Shown one piece after another: positions 9,218 through 17,850 of a stretch of DNA of 64,000 nucleotides. The position numbers were made by a program, and so were the translations under genes. Location: assembly GCF_003219815.1 (NCBI RefSeq), contig NZ_QJVD01000002.1, positions 205,574 to 269,573 of the forward strand, in the 5' to 3' direction. The notes below the pieces were generated by a model, which was not told the origin of the DNA, ran no database searches, and was given only the letters and a program-made list of their open reading frames with translations. Source of the DNA: Arthrobacter livingstonensis. GTDB taxonomy: Bacteria; Actinomycetota; Actinomycetes; Actinomycetales; Micrococcaceae. How positions within the stretch are numbered: position 1 is the stretch's first letter; each line of letters opens with the position of its first letter.

Positions 9218-9331
9218 ATGGATGCCCGGTCGTTGATTGATGTTTTTAATTCAACAAACCCGCCCCTACGCGAGTCTCTTTATGATCCTTCCAGCCCGCT
9301 ATCTGGCGGCGGGAGGACAAGTTTTTGTTAG
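9218..9331 (+). CDS. Possible 37-residue leader peptide upstream of helicase
   Basis: An ATG at 9218 with GGGAG 6 bases upstream opens 37 codons, beginning MDARSLIDVFNSTNPP and ending SGGGRTSFC, then TAG. It lies in the 300-base gap before the DEAD-box gene. Third-position G+C is about 46%, far below the neighbouring genes, so either it is not ordinary coding sequence or the leader is constrained for another reason. The rest of the gap (9332-9447) holds only AT-richer leader-like sequence. No family is recognised. Confidence 0.25.
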   Translation: MDARSLIDVFNSTNPPLRESLYDPSSPLSGGGRTSFC

Positions 9332-9447
9332 CCCGCGATCGGCTTCCCCAAGGTTGTGCTGTCCCGCCAGGCTCCGTTCGGCAATGAAACGCCGGCGTCG
9401 AGCCCACGTCAGGGCGCACCTGAATAGACGAATTGAACGGTAAGCAT

Positions 9448-11115
9448 TTGAGCATTGAAGCAGATTCCCTCCTGCAGGCAGAAGACAGCAGCGAGAAGGT
9501 CGAAATTGACGGCAGCCTGGTCAGCAACGAACCCCCGCGCCAGGAGGAAAAGGAAACCTTTGCCAGCTTTGGCGTGCACGCGGACATTGTCCGGTCGCTG
9601 AACGAGGCTGGCATCACCCACCCCTTCCCCATCCAGGCCATGACGCTGCCCATCGCCCTGGCCGGCCACGACATCATCGGACAGGCCAAGACCGGAACGG
9701 GCAAGACCCTTGGCTTCGGCATCCCCGCACTGCAGCGCGTGGTGGGCCCCAAGAGCGACAACTTTGACAAGCTGCCCGTTCCCGGCGCCCCGCAGGCCAT
9801 GGTCATCGTGCCCACCCGCGAGCTGGCCGTCCAGGTCGCCGGCGACCTCACCACCGCCTCCAAGCACCTGGGCGTGCGCATCGCCACCATTTACGGCGGC
9901 CGCGCCTACGAGCCCCAGATCGAATCACTGCAGAAGGGCGTCGAGGTGGTGGTCGGCACCCCCGGCCGCCTTATCGACCTGCTGCGCCAGGGCCACCTGA
10001 AGCTAAAGAACGTCAAGATCGTGATCCTCGACGAGGCCGACGAAATGCTGGACCTGGGCTTCCTGCCCGACGTCGAAACCCTGATCGGCGGCACGCCCGC
10101 CGTCCGCCAGACCATGCTGTTCTCCGCCACCATGCCCGGCCCCGTGGTCGCCATGGCCCGGCGCTACATGACGCAGCCGACACACATCCGTGCCGCCGAC
10201 CCCGACGACGAGGGCCTGACCAAGCGCGACATCCGCCAGTTGATTTACCGCGCCCACAACCTGGACAAGATCGAGGTCGTGGCCCGCATCCTGCAGGCCC
10301 GCGGCCGCGGCCGCACCATCATCTTCACGAAGACCAAGCGCACCGCCGCGAAGGTATCCGAGGAACTCGTGGACCGGGGCTTTGCCGCCGCAGCCATCCA
10401 TGGTGACCTTGGCCAGGGCGCCCGCGAGCAGGCCCTGCGAGCCTTCCGCAACAACAAGGTTGACGTTTTGGTGGCCACCGATGTGGCCGCCCGCGGCATT
10501 GACGTGGACGACGTCACGCACGTAGTCAACTACCAGTGCGTCGAGGACGAAAAGATCTACCTGCACCGGGTGGGCCGCACGGGCCGCGCCGGCAACAAGG
10601 GCACGGCCGTGACGTTCGTGGACTGGGACGACATGCCCCGCTGGGCACTGATCAACAAGGCCCTGGGCCTGAGCGTTCCGGAACCGATCGAGACGTATTC
10701 CTCCTCCCCGCACCTGTACACGGACCTCGACATCCCCGAGGGCACCAAGGGCCGCCTGCCCCGCAACCAGCGCACGCACGCCGGCATCAATGCCGAGGTC
10801 ATGGAGGACCTGGGCGAGACCGGCAAGCGCAACGCCCCGAAGTCTGACGGACGCGACGCCGGCCGGGGTCCCAACCGCGGTGGCAACCGCTCGGGTTCCC
10901 AGCACGGTGAGAAGCGCACCGGTGAGAGGAACGACGGCGGGCGGAACCGCCGTCGCACCTCCTCCGAACGCGGCAGCCAGGCCCCGGACAACGGTCCTGC
11001 CCAGGACAACGCTCCAGTCCAGTCCAGCGAGGCCGCCGCCACACGCCCGCGCCGCAGCCGCACGCGCCGCCGCAACGGCGAGGTCGTGGCCAAGCCGGAA
11101 ACCGCCGGCGAATAG
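9448..11115 (+). CDS. DEAD-box RNA helicase (RhlE/CshA-like)
   Basis: All helicase motifs are present in order: Q motif region (THPFPIQAMTLPIAL), motif I AKTGTGKT, Ia PTRELAVQ, Ib TPGRLID, II DEADEMLD, III SATMP, IV IIFTKTKRTA, V VATDVAARGIDV and VI HRVGRTGRAG. The last 130 residues are rich in Arg, Gly and Asn (GRDAGRGPNRGGNRSG), an RNA-binding tail. Such helicases unwind structured RNA in degradation, ribosome assembly and cold adaptation. The next gene upstream is an exoribonuclease, a sensible functional pairing. The start is uncertain: TTG at 9448 or TTG at 9433 are both in frame and neither has a strong ribosome-binding site. Confidence 0.92.
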   Translation: MSIEADSLLQAEDSSEKVEIDGSLVSNEPPRQEEKETFASFGVHADIVRSLNEAGITHPFPIQAMTLPIALAGHDIIGQAKTGTGKTLGFGIPALQRVVGPKSDNFDKLPVPGAPQAMVIVPTRELAVQVAGDLTTASKHLGVRIATIYGGRAYEPQIESLQKGVEVVVGTPGRLIDLLRQGHLKLKNVKIVILDEADEMLDLGFLPDVETLIGGTPAVRQTMLFSATMPGPVVAMARRYMTQPTHIRAADPDDEGLTKRDIRQLIYRAHNLDKIEVVARILQARGRGRTIIFTKTKRTAAKVSEELVDRGFAAAAIHGDLGQGAREQALRAFRNNKVDVLVATDVAARGIDVDDVTHVVNYQCVEDEKIYLHRVGRTGRAGNKGTAVTFVDWDDMPRWALINKALGLSVPEPIETYSSSPHLYTDLDIPEGTKGRLPRNQRTHAGINAEVMEDLGETGKRNAPKSDGRDAGRGPNRGGNRSGSQHGEKRTGERNDGGRNRRRTSSERGSQAPDNGPAQDNAPVQSSEAAATRPRRSRTRRRNGEVVAKPETAGE

Positions 11116-11129
11116 GGTCTGACGCGCCC

Positions 11130-12119
11130 ATGACAACGACCGCCTGGCAGCCGGACGCCACGGGGCCGAACCTGGTGGTCCATGCCGACAACGCCGAGTT
11201 CCTGCCCACCCTTCCCGACGGATCCTTCACCTTGATCTACGTGGACCCGCCCTTTAATACGGGGCGGGTGCAAAGCCGCCGGCAAACCACCATGGTGCAC
11301 AACGCCGAGGGTGCCGGCGACCGTGTGGGCTTTGGCGGGCGCAGCTACGACACCATCAAGGGTGCCCTGCACAGCTACGACGACGCCTTTACGGACTACT
11401 GGCAGTTCCTGGAGCCGCGGCTGGTGGAAGCGTGGCGGCTGCTGGCCGACGACGGCACCCTGTACCTGCACCTGGACTACCGCGAAGTGCACTACGCCAA
11501 GGTCATGCTGGATGCGATCTTTGGCCGTGAGTGCTTTCTGAACGAGATCATCTGGGCCTACGACTACGGCGCACGGGCCAAAAGCCGCTGGCCCGCCAAG
11601 CACGACAACATCCTCGTGTACGTAAAGAACCCGAAAACGTACCACTTCAACAGTGCCGAGGTGGACCGGGAGCCGTACATGGCGCCGGGCCTGGTGACAC
11701 CGGAAAAGCGTGAGTTGGGGAAGCTGCCCACGGATGTGTGGTGGCACACCATCGTCTCGCCCACGGGCAAGGAAAAGACCGGCTACCCCACCCAAAAGCC
11801 CGAGGGCCTGCTGCGTCGCGCCGTGGCCGCCTCCTCCCGTGAGGGGGACTGGGTGCTGGACTTCTTTGCCGGCTCCGGGACCCTGGGCGCCGTGGCCTCC
11901 AAGCTGGGGCGCCGCTTTGTGTGCGTGGACGCGAACCCCCAGGCCATCGAGGTCATGACGGCACGCCTGGGGCACGTCGCAACGGTGGTCGGCCCTGACC
12001 TGTCATGCGCAGCCGACGATGCAGGCACCGCGCAGGACGGTGTCATGCGCGCCGCCGACCCGGAGCACTGCGCAGAAGAGGTCATCCGGCCGGGCCAGCC
12101 CACGCTGTTCGAACCCTAG
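11130..12119 (+). CDS. Orphan site-specific DNA methyltransferase (beta class)
   Basis: A 329-residue protein with the catalytic motif DPPF at residues 39-42, followed much later by the AdoMet-binding motif DFFAGSGT (244-251). This order is that of beta-class N4-cytosine or N6-adenine methyltransferases. The target-recognition region lies between (about 60-200), and TGYPTQKP just before motif I is typical of the class. No restriction endonuclease or specificity gene is nearby, so it is an orphan methylase that may act in gene regulation or mismatch marking. It starts 14 bases after the helicase stop and may be cotranscribed. Its 3' end overlaps the convergent PHP gene by 4 bases. Confidence 0.88.
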   Translation: MTTTAWQPDATGPNLVVHADNAEFLPTLPDGSFTLIYVDPPFNTGRVQSRRQTTMVHNAEGAGDRVGFGGRSYDTIKGALHSYDDAFTDYWQFLEPRLVEAWRLLADDGTLYLHLDYREVHYAKVMLDAIFGRECFLNEIIWAYDYGARAKSRWPAKHDNILVYVKNPKTYHFNSAEVDREPYMAPGLVTPEKRELGKLPTDVWWHTIVSPTGKEKTGYPTQKPEGLLRRAVAASSREGDWVLDFFAGSGTLGAVASKLGRRFVCVDANPQAIEVMTARLGHVATVVGPDLSCAADDAGTAQDGVMRAADPEHCAEEVIRPGQPTLFEP

Positions 12120-12964
12120 GGCAGGTACGGCCGGGACCCGGTCCCGGCCGCAATGATCCGCTCGAGCATCTCGGGCGTGGTGGTGTTTTCCCCCAGGAGA
12201 TTGGGCTTGCCCGCCCCGTGGTAGTCGGAGGAACCTGTCACCAGCAGCCCTTCCTGCAGCGCCAACGCCCGCAGCCAGGTGCGGCCTTCGGGGGAATTGT
12301 CCCGGTGGTCGACCTCCAACCCCAGCAGTCCGGCGTCGATCATGTCATGGAAGGTTTCCGGAGCCGCCACCCGGCCGCGGGCAGATGCCATGGGGTGGGC
12401 AAACACGGGCACTCCCCCCGCGGCTCGCACCAGCTCCACGGCAAGCACGGGATCAGGGGCGTAATGGCTGACAAAGTAGCGCGAGTGTGAGGTAAGAATG
12501 TTGGCGAAGGCCTCGTTGCGGTCCGAGACGATCCCGGCGGCAACCAGGGCGTCCGCGATGTGGGGGCGTCCCACCGTGGCGCCGGGGGCAACATGGGCGC
12601 TGACGTCGTCCCAGTTCAGCGGGTAGTCCTCGGCCAGGCGCTCCACCATGCGTTCGGCGCGGGTGAGGCGGGCGTCCTTGGCCTTGGTGATTTCCTCCAG
12701 AAGGCCCGGGTGGGCGGGGTCGTGAAGGTAGCACAGCAGATGGACGCTGACGCCCCTGTCGGTTTTGCAGGAAATCTCCATGCCCGGAACCAGTCCGATC
12801 TCCAGGCTGCGGGCGGCCGCCAGTGCACCGGCCCAGCCCGCCGTTGAGTCGTGATCGGTCAGCGCCATCACGTCCAGGCGCGCCGCGGCGGCTGCGGCCA
12901 CCAGCATTGCGGGTTTCTGGGTGCCGTCGGAGACGTTCGAATGCGCATGCAGGTCGATCTTCAC
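12116..12964 (-). CDS. PHP-domain phosphoesterase
   Basis: A 282-residue protein starting MKIDLHAHSNVSDGTQ, the PHP motif 1 (HxH) that binds metal, followed by MALTDHDSTAGW (motif 2), GMEISCK and RPHIADALV, and the late motif GSSDYHGAGKP. It matches stand-alone PHP proteins that hydrolyse nucleoside 3',5'-bisphosphates or RNA ends (YciV/RnaAM-like). The exact substrate is not fixed by sequence. The GTG start at 12964 is supported by TAGGCT 6 bases upstream. The last 4 bases overlap the methyltransferase stop (shared CTAG region). Confidence 0.85.
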   Translation of the reverse strand: MKIDLHAHSNVSDGTQKPAMLVAAAAAARLDVMALTDHDSTAGWAGALAAARSLEIGLVPGMEISCKTDRGVSVHLLCYLHDPAHPGLLEEITKAKDARLTRAERMVERLAEDYPLNWDDVSAHVAPGATVGRPHIADALVAAGIVSDRNEAFANILTSHSRYFVSHYAPDPVLAVELVRAAGGVPVFAHPMASARGRVAAPETFHDMIDAGLLGLEVDHRDNSPEGRTWLRALALQEGLLVTGSSDYHGAGKPNLLGENTTTPEMLERIIAAGTGSRPYLP

Positions 12965-12970
12965 GCTCCA

Positions 12971-12976
12971 AGCCTA
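12971..12976 (-). promoter_or_regulatory. Leaderless -10 box for PHP gene
   Basis: TAGGCT on the minus strand, 6 bases before the GTG at 12964. Confidence 0.55.
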
Positions 12977-13056
12977 CGTCGCGCGCCGGCCATGGCGCGC
13001 CCACGCATCTTTGCCCCGCCTTTGTCCGAGCGCGACGCCGGTGAGAGACTTGGGGG

Positions 13057-14628
13057 ATGAACCAGACGGAACAGTCCACCCAGCATCCCGAATCCATCCA
13101 GCAGCCGCTCGAGGAGCGCGTGAACAACCGTTCGCACCGCCCCGATTCGGATGCCTTCCGCGCCTTCATGGCCTCCAACTGGGCCCCGGCTTCCTCCGTG
13201 CTGCCCGCCCGGGCCGACGTTGCGGACCATGCCGCGCGCCGCCGTCGTGCCATCTCCGAACAGTTCAAGGGCGAACGCCTGGTGGTCCCGGCCGGCGCGC
13301 TCAAGGTCCGCTCCAACGACTGCGACTACCGCTTCCGCCCCCACTCCGCCTTTGCCCACCTGACAGGACTGGGCATGGACCACGAACCCGACGCCGTGCT
13401 GGTCCTGGAGCCCGTTGCCGACGGCGAAGGGGACGACGGCGGCAACCACCGCGCGTCCCTGTACTTCCGCCCGCTCGCAGGCCGGGACACCACGCAGTTC
13501 TACGCCGACTCGCGCAGCGGCGAATTCTGGATTGGCCCCAGGCCCACACTCGCCGAATTCAGGGCGCTGCTGGGCCTGGACACCGTGGACATCTCCGAGC
13601 TGGAGGTGGCCATCACCAAGAACGTGGGCGAGCCTTCCGTGGGCGGCATTTCCGTCCGCCTGGTCCGCAAGGTCGACGAGAACATTGATGCCCTGGTGGA
13701 CACGGCCCGCTACAACACGGCCAAGGACCCGGACAACATGGACTTCGCAGCGCTGGATGAACTGGACGCCAAGCTGGCCGAAGCCCTCTCCGAACTGCGC
13801 CTGCTCAAGGACGCATGGGAAGTTGAGCAGATGAAGATCGCCATTGCCGCGACCGCCGCCGGGTTTGAGGAGATCATCAAGTCCCTGCCCCGCGCCGTCA
13901 CACACCACCGCGGAGAACGTGTGGTGGAGGGTGCCTTCTTCGCCCGGGCCCGCGAGGACGGCAACGAGCTCGGCTACGACACCATCGCCGCCGGCGGCAA
14001 CAACGCCACCATCCTGCACTGGACGCGCAACACCGGCACCGTCAACGACGGCGAAATGCTGCTGGTGGACGCCGGCGTCGAGGCCGACTCGCTGTACACG
14101 GCGGACATCACGCGCACCCTCCCGGTCAACGGCAGGTATTCCGAGGTGCAGCGCAAGATCTACCAGGCCGTGCTGGACGCCGCCGACGCCGCGTTTGCCG
14201 TGGCCGTGCCGGGGGCCAAGTTCCGCCAGGTGCACATGGCCGCCATGGAGATTTTGGCAGCGCGGCTTCAGGAGTGGGGCCTGCTGCCCGTCGCCGCGAC
14301 GGTTGCGCTCTCGCCGGAGGGCCAGCAGCACCGCCGCTGGATGCCGCACGGCACCAGCCACCACCTGGGCCTCGACGTGCACGACTGCGCCCAGGCCCGC
14401 GCAGAGCTGTACCTTGACGGCACCATCACCGAAGGCATGGTCTTCACCATCGAGCCCGGCCTGTACTTCAAGGACGAGGACCTGGCCATTCCGGCCGAGT
14501 ACCGCGGCAACGGCGTGCGCATCGAGGACGACATCCTCATCACTGCCAACGGCCCCGTCAACCTGAGCGCGGCACTCCCCCGCACCCCGGACGACGTCGA
14601 AGCCTGGATGGCCCGCCTGCTCGGCTAG
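13057..14628 (+). CDS. pepP: Xaa-Pro aminopeptidase (aminopeptidase P family)
   Basis: A 523-residue M24B peptidase. The N-terminal domain (about 60-220) has HSAFAHLTGLG, typical of aminopeptidase P. The pita-bread catalytic domain carries the dinuclear metal ligands in order: LLVDAGVEADSLYTADITRT (two Asp), HGTSHHLGLDVHD (His), FTIEPGLYF (Glu) and GVRIEDDILIT (Glu). It removes N-terminal residues before proline, with Mn the usual metal. The first 35 residues are extra relative to the family. It is divergent from the PHP gene, and a GAGACT hexamer 6 bases before the ATG suggests a leaderless start; a GGGGG touches the ATG. A long palindrome follows as terminator. Confidence 0.9.
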   Translation: MNQTEQSTQHPESIQQPLEERVNNRSHRPDSDAFRAFMASNWAPASSVLPARADVADHAARRRRAISEQFKGERLVVPAGALKVRSNDCDYRFRPHSAFAHLTGLGMDHEPDAVLVLEPVADGEGDDGGNHRASLYFRPLAGRDTTQFYADSRSGEFWIGPRPTLAEFRALLGLDTVDISELEVAITKNVGEPSVGGISVRLVRKVDENIDALVDTARYNTAKDPDNMDFAALDELDAKLAEALSELRLLKDAWEVEQMKIAIAATAAGFEEIIKSLPRAVTHHRGERVVEGAFFARAREDGNELGYDTIAAGGNNATILHWTRNTGTVNDGEMLLVDAGVEADSLYTADITRTLPVNGRYSEVQRKIYQAVLDAADAAFAVAVPGAKFRQVHMAAMEILAARLQEWGLLPVAATVALSPEGQQHRRWMPHGTSHHLGLDVHDCAQARAELYLDGTITEGMVFTIEPGLYFKDEDLAIPAEYRGNGVRIEDDILITANGPVNLSAALPRTPDDVEAWMARLLG

Positions 14629-14637
14629 GCCTCCCGC

Positions 14638-14708
14638 ATCTGTGTTGCACTTGTTGGACGGATTTCCCCTGTTTTCCGGGATTTTCGTCCATCAAGTGCA
14701 ACACAGAT
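14638..14708. repeat. Dispersed palindrome, copy 1 (bidirectional terminator)
   Basis: Arms 14638-14660 and 14686-14708 (beginning ATCTGTGTTGCACTTG) pair over 23 bases with a single mismatch around a 25-base loop, followed by TTTTT. It separates the convergent aminopeptidase and regulator genes. A second copy with the same arms lies at 28874-28942. Confidence 0.8.
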
Positions 14709-14734
14709 TTTTAAGGACGACGGCGGAACCACGC

Positions 14735-15031
14735 TTAGCCGGCGATCAGCGCCTTCAGTGCTGCGACGTGCACTTTATAGGCCCCGCGGCCCGCCGGTGT
14801 CAGCGCGGCCCAAGTCTTAACCCGACCCTTGCCTGTCGGCTTGCTCAGCTTCACGTACCCCGCATCCTCGAGCACCTTCAGCTGCTTGCTGGTGACGGAG
14901 TCGGCCACGCCCAGCATCTCGCGGATGGCGCTGAACTCGGCCCGGTCCACGGTGCCAAGGAATGCGCAGATCCGCAGCCGGTTGGGCGCATGAATGATTT
15001 CGTTGAGCACAGGTTCCGTCGCCGCTGTCAC
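14735..15031 (-). CDS. Winged-helix transcriptional regulator (PF13601-like)
   Basis: A 98-residue protein consisting of one winged-helix DNA-binding domain: EIIHAPNRLRICAFL, then AIREMLGVADSVTSKQLKVL (recognition helix), then GYVKLSKPTGKGRVKTWAAL (wing) and a C-terminal helix. This is the MarR/ArsR-like 'winged helix DNA-binding' family that often represses a neighbouring membrane protein. Its start overlaps the end of the upstream membrane-protein gene by 4 bases (ATGA), so the two are translated together. A palindrome upstream of the pair is a candidate autoregulatory site. Confidence 0.82.
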   Translation of the reverse strand: MTAATEPVLNEIIHAPNRLRICAFLGTVDRAEFSAIREMLGVADSVTSKQLKVLEDAGYVKLSKPTGKGRVKTWAALTPAGRGAYKVHVAALKALIAG

Positions 15032-15483
15032 GGGGCCCCCCGCAGCTGCGTCTGCAGCGCCTCGTTAAAGCGACTCCCCGCCACGGCCGTTGCAGCGAAA
15101 AGTACGACGGCAGCCAACCAGGCCGCCCACTCCGTGGAGGCCAGCCTGCCCGTAATGATTGCGGCCGGCACGCACACGGCATATGCCGCCAGCAGCAGCC
15201 ACGCCCACCGGCTGGCTCGGCCGGAACGGAACGCTGGGATCCACAAGCCCGTCCGTTCCCGGTGCAGGCCCATCAGAACGCCCAGCCCGACGGTGAACAC
15301 CCAGAGCGTGCCAAGGAAGACAAACACGTTTCCCAGCGACGCCATGAGGACGGCACCGGCCGCGAGTAAGCCGAGCACCGGGTAGTACCACCACGGGGCT
15401 ACAAGCCTCTCTGCCGCAGCAGCCCGCGCATCGCCAATGGCGGACAGCGCTTCGCGCGCCTCATTTCCCGATTGATTTTCCAT
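15028..15483 (-). CDS. Four-TM membrane protein paired with winged-helix regulator
   Basis: A 151-residue protein with a hydrophilic N-terminal 30 residues and four predicted membrane helices: about 34-50 (YPVLGLLAAGAVLMASL), 52-72, 92-111 and 119-137. No enzymatic motif is visible. It leads a two-gene operon with the regulator, the usual arrangement for this family, in which the function of the membrane partner is unknown. The start codon is only 3 bases from a palindromic operator candidate, and no Shine-Dalgarno sequence is well placed. Confidence 0.7.
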   Translation of the reverse strand: MENQSGNEAREALSAIGDARAAAAERLVAPWWYYPVLGLLAAGAVLMASLGNVFVFLGTLWVFTVGLGVLMGLHRERTGLWIPAFRSGRASRWAWLLLAAYAVCVPAAIITGRLASTEWAAWLAAVVLFAATAVAGSRFNEALQTQLRGAP

Positions 15484-15486
15484 AAT

Positions 15487-15521
15487 GGAAAGTCAACCAC
15501 TTTCCGATGCGGAAAGTCAAC
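15487..15521 (-). promoter_or_regulatory. Candidate operator: GGAAAGT palindrome plus half-site
   Basis: GGAAAGTCAACCACTTTCC (15487-15505) is a 7-bp inverted repeat with a 5-base spacer. GGAAAGTCAAC recurs at 15511-15521. It lies directly before the membrane protein/regulator operon and may bind the encoded regulator. Confidence 0.45.
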
Positions 15522-15605
15522 AAGTCGCCGCGCCGCCCACCGTCACGATCCCACCCGGCCTTCCAACTTCTGCGTTATTGATTCCTCAAACAGTTGGGAG
15601 TGTTG

Positions 15606-16472
15606 TTAGTGCTCCGCAGGCTTGTCATCCTGCTCCGACGGCGTGGCCGGCGAGGAAGGCGGCGTGTCCACACGGATGCCGTACTGCGGGCGGCCGTCGG
15701 GAAGATCGGGGAACTGGCCGCGGCGCGGCCCGTCCAGGGGTGCCTGGCCGGGGCGGTCGTGACTTTCTTCCGCTGCACCCTCGGGGGATGCGGGCGCCGC
15801 TGCCCCGTACGGATCGTGCCAGCCTTCAGGGCGGGCCGGCGGCTGCTGCCCGGGAGCCTGGGCAGGCGGCTGCGCAGGCGGACGGTATCCCTGGTAGCTC
15901 TGCCCCTGCCCCTGCCCCTGAAACGGGCGCGGCGCGGTGGACTTCATGGGCAGCTGGGCGAGGAGGCGGCGGGCGTCCATGGCCACGTCCGGCGTGACAA
16001 TGACGTCGTAGCTGGTGGCGAGCACCTGGTTGGTGGAGGTGAAGTCGCGCTTGCCGCGCTGGGCGGCATAGCCAATGATCGCAAACAACATCCAAAATGC
16101 AGCGCCCATGAGAACGGCCGTGAATACGTTCAGGTAGGGTCCGCCGGCGCCACTGCCGCCGTCAAAGAACGACAGCATGACGCCGATGAACAAGCCAAAC
16201 CAGGCGCCGGTCATCGCTCCGGACAAGGCCACCCGCGGGTAGCTGAGCTTGCCGGTGACGCGTTCGACCATCTTCAGATCGTTGCCCACAATGGACACGT
16301 GTTGGACTGGGAATTTCTCATCCGCCAGGTAGTCGACCGCCTTTTGGGCGTCCAGATACGAGGTGTAGGAACCGATTGTCTCCCCAGTGGGAACAACTCG
16401 GGCTTCATCCATTGGTCGGGTACGTCCAAAGAGGTTTGCCATCCCTCCATTGTTCACCATGTTCCTGCGCAT
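15606..16472 (-). CDS. General stress protein, YflT-like domain, proline-rich tail
   Basis: Residues about 32-75 (GSYTSYLDAQKAVDYLADEK, then HVSIVGNDLKMVERVTGK) form the heat-induced YflT/GlsB-like stress domain common in Actinobacteria. Two membrane helices follow (SGAMTGAWFGLFIGVML and AVLMGAAFWMLFAIIGY), then a short conserved YDVIVTPD strand. The last 110 residues are a disordered Pro/Gln/Gly tail (QGQGQGQSYQGYRPPAQPPA). Function is unknown beyond stress association. The start may be the ATG at 16472, preceded by GATACT 7 bases upstream, or the ATG at 16442 (MANLFGR), which matches where relatives begin. Divergent from the MgtE-like gene. Confidence 0.8.
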   Translation of the reverse strand: MRRNMVNNGGMANLFGRTRPMDEARVVPTGETIGSYTSYLDAQKAVDYLADEKFPVQHVSIVGNDLKMVERVTGKLSYPRVALSGAMTGAWFGLFIGVMLSFFDGGSGAGGPYLNVFTAVLMGAAFWMLFAIIGYAAQRGKRDFTSTNQVLATSYDVIVTPDVAMDARRLLAQLPMKSTAPRPFQGQGQGQSYQGYRPPAQPPAQAPGQQPPARPEGWHDPYGAAAPASPEGAAEESHDRPGQAPLDGPRRGQFPDLPDGRPQYGIRVDTPPSSPATPSEQDDKPAEH

Positions 16473-16551
16473 TGGCTGTAGTATCGCTGGCAGTGAAATG
16501 CAAGCCCGCTGCAGGGCGCCCCAAGGTTACGCCAATCGCAGGCTTGGGAAG

Positions 16552-16557
16552 TAGCCT
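16552..16557 (+). promoter_or_regulatory. Leaderless -10 box for MgtE-like gene
   Basis: TAGCCT lies 6 bases before the GTG at 16564. Confidence 0.5.
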
Positions 16558-16563
16558 GTAAGG

Positions 16564-17850
16564 GTGAGCACACAACCCACGCGCATCTTTGTGGCGCGAC
16601 TCCTCGGCCTGGACGTCTTTGACCCGCTGGGCGACCGGCTGGGCAAATTGCGCGACGTGGTGGTGCTGGGCCGCGGCCAGCCCCACACGGCCCCCCACGC
16701 CGTCGGCATCGTGGTGGAAGTGCCCGGCAAAAAACGTGTGTTTGTGCCCATGACCCGCCTGACTTCCATGGACCAGTCCCAAATCATCTGCACCGGCCTG
16801 GTAAACCTGCGTCGCTTTGAACAGCGCGGCGCCGAGCAGCTGGTGGTGGGCGGCATTTTTGACCGCAAGGTGACCCTGGTGGACGGCAGCGGCGACGCCG
16901 TCATCGAGGACATTGCCATGGACCAGCAGCGCAATGGCGACTGGCTGGTCACCAAGCTCTTTGTCCGCCGCGGCGGCTCCACCTCCCGCCTGCGCGGGCT
17001 GCGGCGCGGCCACACCCTGCTCATCGACTGGGCCGAGGCCCACCCCGACGACATCGCCCAGCCGCAAGGCGCCACCCACTTCGTGGCAACCCACGAGGAC
17101 CTGAAGGCGGCCGACTTTGCCGACGCCCTTCAGGAGATGAGCGACAAGCGCCGTATCGAGGTGGCCAGCGAACTTCAGGACGAGCGCCTCGCGGACATCA
17201 TGTCCGAGCTTCCCGAGGAGGACCAGGTCAACCTGCTCTCCGCGCTCGACAACGAACGTGCCGCCGATGTCCTGGAGGAAATGGACCCCGACGACGCCGC
17301 CGACCTCCTGGCCGACCTTCCCCAGGCCAAGGCCGAGGAACTGCTGCTGCTCATGGAGCCGGACGAAGCGAAGGACGTGCGCCGCCTGCTCCAGTACGAG
17401 GAGGGCACCGCCGGCGCCCTCATGACCCCCGTGCCGGTGATCCTTCCGCCGGAAGCCACGGTCGCGGAGGCCCTGGCCCATGTACGCAGCGAGGATCTCT
17501 CCCCCGCACTGGCCTCCGCCATTTTCATCTGCCGCCCGCCGTTGGAAACCCCCACGGGACGCTTCCTGGGCCTGGTCCACATCCAGCAGCTGCTGCGCAG
17601 TGCCCCGCCGGAACAGCTGGGCACCCTCGTGGACAAGAACCTGGAACCCGTCTCCGACCAGGATGACATCTCCGTGGTCAGCCACATCATGGCCTCCTAC
17701 AACCTGAATTCGCTCCCCGTGGTCAGCCGGGAAGGGCGGCTCGTGGGCGCGGTGACGGTAGATGACCTGTTGGACCACCTGCTGCCGGACGACTGGCGGA
17801 CCCATGAGGACGGCGCACCGTTTAGGAAATTAGGAGGCCGCATTGGCTGA
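16564..17850 (+). CDS. MgtE N-domain/CBS-pair protein without transport domain
   Basis: A 428-residue protein. A PRC-barrel-like N-terminus (DPLGDRLGKLRDVVVL) is followed by the MgtE intracellular superhelix (about 180-280: DALQEMSDKRRIEVASELQD, EEMDPDDAADLLADLPQAKA) and two CBS domains (about 285-420, GALMTPVPVILPPEATVAEA, LNSLPVVSREGRLVGAVTVD). The membrane domain that carries Mg2+ in true MgtE is absent, so this is a sensor-like cytosolic protein. The DUF1003 membrane protein that follows, overlapping by 8 bases, is its likely partner. The same gene pair lies near mrp and sigE in mycobacteria. Confidence 0.88.
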   Translation: MSTQPTRIFVARLLGLDVFDPLGDRLGKLRDVVVLGRGQPHTAPHAVGIVVEVPGKKRVFVPMTRLTSMDQSQIICTGLVNLRRFEQRGAEQLVVGGIFDRKVTLVDGSGDAVIEDIAMDQQRNGDWLVTKLFVRRGGSTSRLRGLRRGHTLLIDWAEAHPDDIAQPQGATHFVATHEDLKAADFADALQEMSDKRRIEVASELQDERLADIMSELPEEDQVNLLSALDNERAADVLEEMDPDDAADLLADLPQAKAEELLLLMEPDEAKDVRRLLQYEEGTAGALMTPVPVILPPEATVAEALAHVRSEDLSPALASAIFICRPPLETPTGRFLGLVHIQQLLRSAPPEQLGTLVDKNLEPVSDQDDISVVSHIMASYNLNSLPVVSREGRLVGAVTVDDLLDHLLPDDWRTHEDGAPFRKLGGRIG

